The translations under genes and the position numbers were made by a program. The notes below the pieces were generated by a model that did no database searches, had not been told where the DNA came from, and saw only the letters and a program-made list of their open reading frames with translations. Below are positions 14,572 through 18,560 of a stretch of DNA of 18,560 nt, piece by piece (position 1 is the stretch's first letter; the number at the start of each line of letters is the position of its first letter). Source of the DNA: AV133 sp035567015 (GTDB lineage Bacteria > Verrucomicrobiota > Verrucomicrobiia > Chthoniobacterales > UBA10450); NCBI GenBank assembly GCA_035567015.1, contig DATMPQ010000343.1:1-18560 (forward strand), in the 5' to 3' direction.

Positions 14572-14638
14572 CAATGACGAATGAGCGAATGACAAAGAAC
14601 TATTGGCGCGCTCCTTCGTTGTTCGTGCTTCGTCATTG
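14572..14638. repeat. Inverted repeat in the mntH-usp gap
   Basis: CAATGACGAA (14572-14581) and TTCGTCATTG (14629-14638) are perfect 10-bp outer arms. Inside, the arms continue with imperfect pairing (GAATGAC, AAGAA against TTCGTTGTTCG) around a short centre near 14605. The element fills nearly the whole space between the stop of mntH and the start of usp, leaving 6 bases before the usp ATG. It could reduce read-through or protect the mntH mRNA 3' end. An in-frame ATG at 14603 inside it would lengthen usp by 14 residues. Confidence 0.6.
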
Positions 14639-14644
14639 CTAAAC

Positions 14645-15070
14645 ATGTATAAGCACATTCTCATCCCGCTCGAAAACAGTTCCGCCGACGAGACCGTCCT
14701 CGGCCACATCAAACCACTCGCGCGCATGACCGGAGCAAAGCTCCTCCTCATGCATGTGGCAGATGGCTGGGTCGCGAGAAATTTTAATCAACTCAAGCTT
14801 GCCGAGAGCGAGGAAATGAAAGAGGACCGCGCCTATTTGGAAAAACGCCAGGGCGAGCTGAGCGGCGAAGGTTTTGCCTGCGATGCCGTGCTCGCCCTCG
14901 GCGAGCCTGCCGACGAAATCATCAAACTCGCGCGTGAGAAAGAAGTCGATCTAATCGCGATGACTACGCACGGCCATCGTTTCGTCAGCGACATTCTTTA
15001 CGGCGCGACCGCGGACAAAGTTCGGCATGCGGTAGAGGTGCCGGTGCTTCTTGTCCGCGCAGGAAAGTAA
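14645..15070 (+). CDS. Universal stress protein (UspA-like)
   Basis: 141 residues from ATG 14645 (MYKHILIPLENSSADETVL), the usual N-terminal strand. It has LLLMHVADGW, then a helical middle (LAESEEMKEDRAYLEKRQ) and GEPADEIIKLAREKEVDLIAM. The C-terminal nucleotide-binding region is TTHGHRFVSDILYGATADKV, then VPVLLVRAGK. The glycine loop deviates from the classical G-2x-G-9x-G(S/T) (THGHR in place of SHGRG), as in USP partners of Nramp transporters. ATP or AMP binding is likely. It is probably co-transcribed with mntH, possibly modulating transport or Mn stress; this is inference. Confidence 0.88.
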   Translation: MYKHILIPLENSSADETVLGHIKPLARMTGAKLLLMHVADGWVARNFNQLKLAESEEMKEDRAYLEKRQGELSGEGFACDAVLALGEPADEIIKLAREKEVDLIAMTTHGHRFVSDILYGATADKVRHAVEVPVLLVRAGK

Positions 15071-15111
15071 AACTGCGTGCGATTCCTTGGCCGCACGTTT
15101 AAAAAGAGGCG

Positions 15112-16314
15112 GTGAAGGTCCTTTTCCTCACCAACGAATATCCGCCGTATATTTACGGTGGTGCGGGCGTGCACGTGGATGGTCTCTCGCGCGAGCTGGC
15201 CAAGACGATGCCGGTGGAAGTGCGCTGCTTCGGCGATCAACATTTCAAAAAAGGCAAGCTCGAGGTCACCGGTTTCGAACTGGATGCGCGCAATTTCACT
15301 TGCCCGAAACCGTTGCAATCGGTTTTCGGCGCGGTCCGTCGCTGCATCGACTTCAACACCACGAACATCGATGCCGATCTCGTGCACTGCCACACTTGGT
15401 ACAGTCACTTCGGCGGCATTCTTGCCAAGCTGAATTACGGAATTCCGCTGCTCATCACCGTTCATTCCCTCGAACCGCTCCGGCCATGGAAACGGGAGCA
15501 GCTTGGCGGCGGTTACGATTTCTCGCTTTGGATCGAGAAAACCGCGCTGGAGATGGCAAACGCAATTATTGCTGTTTCAAACGAAACCAGACGCGACATC
15601 GAGCGATTGTTCGATGTCGATCTAACGCGGGTGCACGTGATTCACAATGGCATCGACCTCGAGCAATACCGGAAAGTCGATTCAACCGCTGCGCTCAAGC
15701 GCCATGGAATCGATCCAACCAAACCGTACTTGCTCTTCGTTGGCCGAATCGCGCGGCAAAAAGGGATCATTCATCTCGTCCGCGCAATCCAATTCATGGA
15801 CAAAGATTTTCAAATTGTGCTTTGCGCGGGCGCACCCGACACGCCTCAGATCGCTGTGGAGATGAAAGAAGCGGTTAAGAGCGCGGCCAAAAGGCGCTCC
15901 GACATCATTTGGATTGAGGAGATGGTCGATAGAGAGGCGGTCATCGAACTTTACTCGCACGCGGCTGTGTTTTGTTGCCCCTCGATCTACGAACCTTTCG
16001 GCATCATCAACCTCGAAGCGATGGCATGCGAGACCGCAGTCGTCGCGAGCGCGGTCGGTGGAATTAAAGAAGTCGTGGTCGATGGCGATACCGGTTTTCT
16101 CGTTCCGCTCGAGCAAATGAAAGAAAGCCCGTTCGAACCGACCAATCCCGAAAAATTTTCGTGTGATCTCGCTGCGCGCATCAATCAGCTCATGAAAGAT
16201 CGAACCGTGCGCGAAAAATTCGGCCTGGCCGGAAGAAAACGCGCCGAAGAGAAATTCAGTTGGTCAGCAATTGCTCAGCAAACGCGAGAACTTTACGAAT
16301 CGTTAATTCGGTAG
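15112..16314 (+). CDS. glgA: Glycogen synthase-like glycosyltransferase (GT4/GT5 type)
   Basis: 400 residues from a GTG at 15112, preceded by an AGAGG Shine-Dalgarno-like stretch (one of the few in the window). The N-terminal Rossmann domain has VLFLTNEYPPYIYGGAGVHV with the glycine-rich donor loop, then HCHTWYSHFGG and ITVHSLEPLRPWK. The C-terminal domain has HNGID, LLFVGRIARQKG and EPFGIINLE (E294 and E302, the E-x7-E pair of GT-B retaining enzymes), then GGIKEVVVDGDTGFLV. It matches the actinobacterial-type glycogen synthase (about 390-400 residues). This is shorter than E. coli GlgA, and some members make maltose-1-phosphate from ADP-glucose. The donor is not determinable here. The 41-base gap after usp is free of repeats. 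Confidence 0.88.
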   Translation: MKVLFLTNEYPPYIYGGAGVHVDGLSRELAKTMPVEVRCFGDQHFKKGKLEVTGFELDARNFTCPKPLQSVFGAVRRCIDFNTTNIDADLVHCHTWYSHFGGILAKLNYGIPLLITVHSLEPLRPWKREQLGGGYDFSLWIEKTALEMANAIIAVSNETRRDIERLFDVDLTRVHVIHNGIDLEQYRKVDSTAALKRHGIDPTKPYLLFVGRIARQKGIIHLVRAIQFMDKDFQIVLCAGAPDTPQIAVEMKEAVKSAAKRRSDIIWIEEMVDREAVIELYSHAAVFCCPSIYEPFGIINLEAMACETAVVASAVGGIKEVVVDGDTGFLVPLEQMKESPFEPTNPEKFSCDLAARINQLMKDRTVREKFGLAGRKRAEEKFSWSAIAQQTRELYESLIR

Positions 16315-16346
16315 GGCAAGATGCTGTCGAGCCGACTAAAATTTTT

Positions 16347-16394
16347 GTAGGGGAAGCCGTTGGCTTCCCATGGGACGACAGCGTCGTCCCCTAC
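16347..16394. repeat. REP/BIME-like GTAG-hairpin-hairpin-CTAC element
   Basis: GTAG (16347-16350), then a perfect 8-bp stem GGGAAGCC-GTT-GGCTTCCC (16351-16369), AT, a second perfect 8-bp stem GGGACGAC-AGC-GTCGTCCC (16372-16390), and CTAC (16391-16394). The outer arms extend by TT/AA. Two inverted units each led by GTAG are the architecture of bacterial interspersed mosaic elements, mobilised by RAYT (Y1 transposase-like) proteins. It lies exactly between the convergent ends of glgA and the minus-strand gene at 16400, so it can also serve as a bidirectional transcription barrier. Confidence 0.8.
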
Positions 16395-16399
16395 AACAA

Positions 16400-16801
16400 T
16401 CAGCGTAAACCGGTATCGCAGTTCCACTGAACCCTTGTCATCTTGCCTGCAACAACATCGGCCTCGAAGGGGCCAAACTTCCCGATTCCACTTTTCTTGC
16501 CCTCCCTTGAAACCGTATAGTGACCGGGAGCCAGCGAAATCCGAAACTGGCCCTGATCGTCGGTGGTGAAGGATGTAACCGCGCCCTTTTCGTTTTCCAC
16601 GACGAAAGCAACCTTGGCGAGCGGCCCCGAGTCGGGAGTATCGGCTCTCGATGGCCCGCCACGAATGGGACTTACCGTAATCACTCCTTCGAGCCCTGTT
16701 CCGGATTCGGGCGTAGACATCGGCTGCGCTTCTGCTGACGAAAAGCAAGAAGACAGAACCAAGAGGGCCGGAATTATCCGGAGGGATTGTTTTGTGTTCA
16801 T
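16400..16801 (-). CDS. Exported protein with carboxypeptidase-regulatory-like domain
   Basis: 133 residues. Signal peptide MNTKQSLRIIPALLVLSSC, with LSSC as a possible lipobox (C19) or cleavage after AEA at about 26. The mature protein is one small beta-sandwich: LEGVITVSPIRGGPS, LAKVAFVVENEKGAVTSFTTDDQGQF (in pieces), RISLAPGHYTVSREGK, ending FEADVVAGKMTRVQWNCDTG. This is the pattern of the CarboxypepD_reg/prealbumin-like fold found as a binding or spacer module in envelope proteins. It stands alone here, without a catalytic partner, so its role is unknown. Divergent from obg with 58 bases between starts. Confidence 0.8.
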   Translation of the reverse strand: MNTKQSLRIIPALLVLSSCFSSAEAQPMSTPESGTGLEGVITVSPIRGGPSRADTPDSGPLAKVAFVVENEKGAVTSFTTDDQGQFRISLAPGHYTVSREGKKSGIGKFGPFEADVVAGKMTRVQWNCDTGLR

Positions 16802-16859
16802 AGACGATGATCACATCGATGTTGTAACGATTCAACGCTGCAACGACGTCTTCTAAGCT

Positions 16860-17972
16860 ATGTTTGTCGATCGGATCAAAATCTTTGCCAAAGCCGGAAA
16901 TGGCGGGCGTGGTTCCGTCAGTTTTCGGCGGGAGAAGTTTGTGCCCAAAGGTGGCCCGGATGGCGGCGATGGTGGCCGCGGCGGCGACGTGATTCTACGC
17001 GCCGATCAGCACGTCGATAATCTTACGGGTCTTTTTTATGAGCCGATCGTCAAAGCGAAAAATGGCGGACACGGGATGGGGAAGAAGATGTATGGTCGAT
17101 CGGCGCAGGCCAAGATCGTGAAGGTGCCGGAGGGGACGATTGTTTGGCGAACGGAAGAGGCAAAACGTCCAACCCCGAAAAACTCTCGGGGCAGACTGTC
17201 CAACGCTCAACGTCCGACGCCCAATGCGGAAGCGCATGACGCGGGATCTGATCAATTCGCAATCGCCGCTCCGCAATCCAAAATCGAGTTAGTTGTCGAT
17301 CTTACGCGCGACGGCCAGGAGTTTGTGCTTTGTCGCGGCGGCGCGGGCGGGAAGGGGAATGTTCACTTCAAAAGCTCGCGCAATCGCGCGCCGCGCCAAT
17401 ACACCGAAGGCGAGGAAGGCGAGCAGGGACATTTCCTACTTGAGTTGCGCACGATCGCCGATGCCGCGCTCGTTGGGTATCCGAACGCCGGCAAATCGAC
17501 TTTGCTTCGCAAGATTTCCGCCGCCCGCCCGAAAGTTGCGCCGTATCCATTCACAACGCTGCATCCGATCATCGGGGTGGTCGATTTTTCCGAATATCGC
17601 CGCGGAACGATCGCTGATATTCCCGGTCTGATTGAGGGGGCGCATCGCGGGCTCGGACTCGGCCACGAGTTTTTGCGGCACATCACGCGATGCCGCGCTC
17701 TGCTCTTCGTCCTCGACATCGCCGGAAGCGAAGGCCGCAATCCCGTGGAAGACTTGCAACAACTCCGGCGCGAGATCGATCTCTACGATCCGCTGCTCTC
17801 GAAACGGCCCTGGTTCGTTATCGCCAACAAAATGGATTTGCCGAATGCAGATGAGAATCTGAAAACGCTCCGTAAACGTTTCCCGAAGATAGACATTGTC
17901 GCTGTCTCGGCCGCAAAAAATGAAGGTATCGACGCGCTGAAGCAGCAACTGGAGATCTGGCTCAAGGTATAA
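16860..17972 (+). CDS. obgE: GTPase Obg (CgtA) with a repeat-derived insertion
   Basis: 370 residues starting MFVDRIKIFAKAGNGGRGSVSF, the typical glycine-rich Obg fold (1-198) with GGDGGRGGDV. The GTPase domain follows: G1 GYPNAGKST (206-214), FTTLHP with the G2 threonine, G3 DIPG (253-256), GLGLGHEFLRHI, G4 NKMD (323-326), G5 SAAK (350-353). The C-terminal OCT domain is absent, as in short Obg forms. Obg binds the 50S subunit and links ribosome assembly to growth. Between KVPEGTIV (strand, about residue 95) and KIELVVDL (141) there are about 39 extra residues (102-140) absent from B. subtilis Obg. They are rich in R, P, N and A, and are encoded by repeat-like DNA. ATG at 16860, no Shine-Dalgarno. 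Confidence 0.95.
   Translation: MFVDRIKIFAKAGNGGRGSVSFRREKFVPKGGPDGGDGGRGGDVILRADQHVDNLTGLFYEPIVKAKNGGHGMGKKMYGRSAQAKIVKVPEGTIVWRTEEAKRPTPKNSRGRLSNAQRPTPNAEAHDAGSDQFAIAAPQSKIELVVDLTRDGQEFVLCRGGAGGKGNVHFKSSRNRAPRQYTEGEEGEQGHFLLELRTIADAALVGYPNAGKSTLLRKISAARPKVAPYPFTTLHPIIGVVDFSEYRRGTIADIPGLIEGAHRGLGLGHEFLRHITRCRALLFVLDIAGSEGRNPVEDLQQLRREIDLYDPLLSKRPWFVIANKMDLPNADENLKTLRKRFPKIDIVAVSAAKNEGIDALKQQLEIWLKV
17163..17280 (+). repeat. Repeat-like insertion read in frame inside obg
   Basis: The segment begins AAACGTCCAAC (17163-17173), which is repeated inverted at 18036-18046. It carries a hairpin CCCCGA...TCGGGG (17173-17191), then degenerate CCAACG/CAACGTCC units, and ends with CAATTCGCAATC and CCGCAATCC units. 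These are short-period intergenic-repeat phrases, not Obg coding sequence. Its length (about 117 bases, a multiple of three) preserves the frame. Confidence 0.65.
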
Positions 17973-18002
17973 CTGTCGCTTGTGCCAGCGGAGTCGGACG
18001 CC

Positions 18003-18046
18003 TGCCACGCCGTAGGTTGCGAAGGCGGGTTCAACGTTGGACGTTT
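18003..18046. repeat. Intergenic repeat fragment before manA
   Basis: TGCCACGCCGTAGG, then GAAGGCGGGTTC, then AACGTTGGACGTTT (ending 18046) form a patchwork in the 85-base gap between obg and manA. GGCGGGTTC also occurs in the composite repeat (read on the minus strand in copy A). GTTGGACGTTT is the inverse of the first 11 bases of the obg insertion. It leaves 11 bases before the manA ATG. Confidence 0.45.
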
Positions 18047-18057
18047 GCTGCCATCTT

Positions 18058-18560
18058 ATGCCCGAACTGAGTATTTCTGCTCCCCTTAGCTTCAACCCGA
18101 TTTTCATGGAGCGAATCTGGGGCGGGCGCCGCCTTGAAACGGAATTCAGCAAGCAGCTTCCGCCAAGGGTCCGCATCGGTGAATCGTGGGAGCTGGTGGA
18201 TCGTCTCGAAGCGCAAAGCGTCGTCGCGCGCGGCCCGCTCAAAGGCAAAACGCTGCACGAACTCTGGACCCAACATCGACGCGAAATTTTCGGCGATGCG
18301 CCCGATCATCCGCGTTTTCCCCTGCTCGTAAAACTGCTCGATGCAGACCAAAAACTTTCGCTCCAAGTTCATCCGCCGGAAAAGATCGCAGCCACACTGG
18401 GCGGCGAACCAAAAACGGAATTCTGGTACGTGGCCGCGGCCGAGCCGGGCGCAAGGCTTTTTGTCGGGTTGAAAGACGCCATGACGCGCGCTCGTTTTGA
18501 AGAAGCCTTGCGCGGCGGATCGATCGCCGGCCATGTCCATGCCATCGAGAGCAAACGCGG
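18058..18560 (+). CDS. manA: Mannose-6-phosphate isomerase, class I, 5' part
   Basis: 167 codons are visible before the window ends. It starts MPELSISAPLSFNPIFMERIWGG (in parts: LSFNPIFMERIWGGRRLE, the phosphomannose isomerase N-terminus). IGESWELVDR and FPLLVKLLDADQKLSLQVHP follow, supplying the zinc-ligand Gln and His of the QVHP motif. Then comes KTEFWYVAAAEPGARLFVGL with the zinc-ligand Glu. The enzyme interconverts mannose-6-phosphate and fructose-6-phosphate, feeding GDP-mannose for surface glycans. This may connect with the GT-C glycosyltransferase of the window, though they are 9 kb apart. The ATG at 18058 is chosen because family similarity begins soon after and the upstream sequence is repeat-like. 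Confidence 0.92.
   Translation, partial: MPELSISAPLSFNPIFMERIWGGRRLETEFSKQLPPRVRIGESWELVDRLEAQSVVARGPLKGKTLHELWTQHRREIFGDAPDHPRFPLLVKLLDADQKLSLQVHPPEKIAATLGGEPKTEFWYVAAAEPGARLFVGLKDAMTRARFEEALRGGSIAGHVHAIESKR

Noticed and set aside
15051..15878. 275-codon plus-strand ORF overlapping glgA
   Set aside because: Shadow frame of glgA; Arg- and His-rich with no motifs.
16347..16394. Rho-independent terminator of glgA
   Set aside because: Two perfect stems are present but neither strand has a T-run immediately after them; the GTAG/CTAC ends fit a REP/BIME element better.
16293..16835. 180-codon minus-strand ORF overlapping the exported-domain gene
   Set aside because: It is out of frame with a protein having a clear signal peptide and fold, runs through the BIME-like element and is Arg-rich and featureless.
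17436..18248. 270-codon minus-strand ORF
   Set aside because: It is antisense to the Obg GTPase domain and the start of manA; a shadow.
1..18560. CRISPR array, tRNA or rRNA genes, prophage or complete insertion sequence
   Set aside because: No regularly spaced direct repeats, tRNA-like cloverleaf with a CCA-type end, rRNA signature or transposase-like protein was seen in either strand.

Overview
The window reads as a gene-dense chromosomal segment of a moderately GC-rich Gram-negative bacterium, most likely a soil verrucomicrobiote of the Spartobacteria/Chthoniobacterales type. This placement is inference. It rests on the mix of envelope genes, the near absence of Shine-Dalgarno motifs, the abundance of short palindromic intergenic repeats, and the Nramp transporter paired with a universal stress protein. 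No RNA gene, CRISPR array, complete transposon or phage gene was seen.

Layout from left to right. (i) 1-1041: the 3' part of an unrecognised acidic protein on the plus strand. (ii) 1120-6795, all minus strand: an envelope-lipid module transcribed right to left. Its order is a halogenase-like FAD oxidoreductase, a small lipoprotein (ATGA overlap), an MMPL/RND exporter, a LolA-like carrier and a small single-pass membrane protein. The oxidoreductase/lipoprotein/MMPL/LolA combination resembles the tailoring and transport part of aryl-polyene/dialkylresorcinol lipid clusters, but no ketosynthase or ACP is present here. (iii) 6992-7547: a 47-codon remnant of an LptF/LptG permease runs into an ArsC/low-molecular-weight phosphatase gene. 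(iv) 7629-10287, minus: a GT-C-type membrane glycosyltransferase and an LmeA/DUF2993-like protein. (v) 10449-12449, plus: zinc-free ribosomal protein S14, a CNNM/CorC-family CBS membrane protein and a CPXCG cysteine-rich miniprotein. (vi) 12500-15070: manganese homeostasis, with mntR divergent from mntH, a DtxR/MntR-type palindrome between them, and a usp gene behind mntH. (vii) 15112 to the end: glycogen synthase, a small secreted/lipoprotein-like regulatory-domain protein, the GTPase Obg, and the start of mannose-6-phosphate isomerase.

The most unusual aspect is how dispersed palindromic elements invade the genes. A ~130-bp composite element occurs twice (2143-2272 and 6742-6873) in the same orientation. 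It has a conserved frame, a 34/35-nt variable core and a stem whose pairing is kept although its sequence differs. One copy supplies the N-terminal codons of the oxidoreductase and the other the last codons of the MMPL exporter. A different repeat-like segment is read in frame through the Obg domain as about 39 extra residues. A textbook GTAG-hairpin-hairpin-CTAC element (REP/BIME architecture) sits at 16347-16394, with a degenerate relative at 12197-12256. Further inverted repeats fill the gaps in front of the MMPL exporter, the CBS protein and usp.
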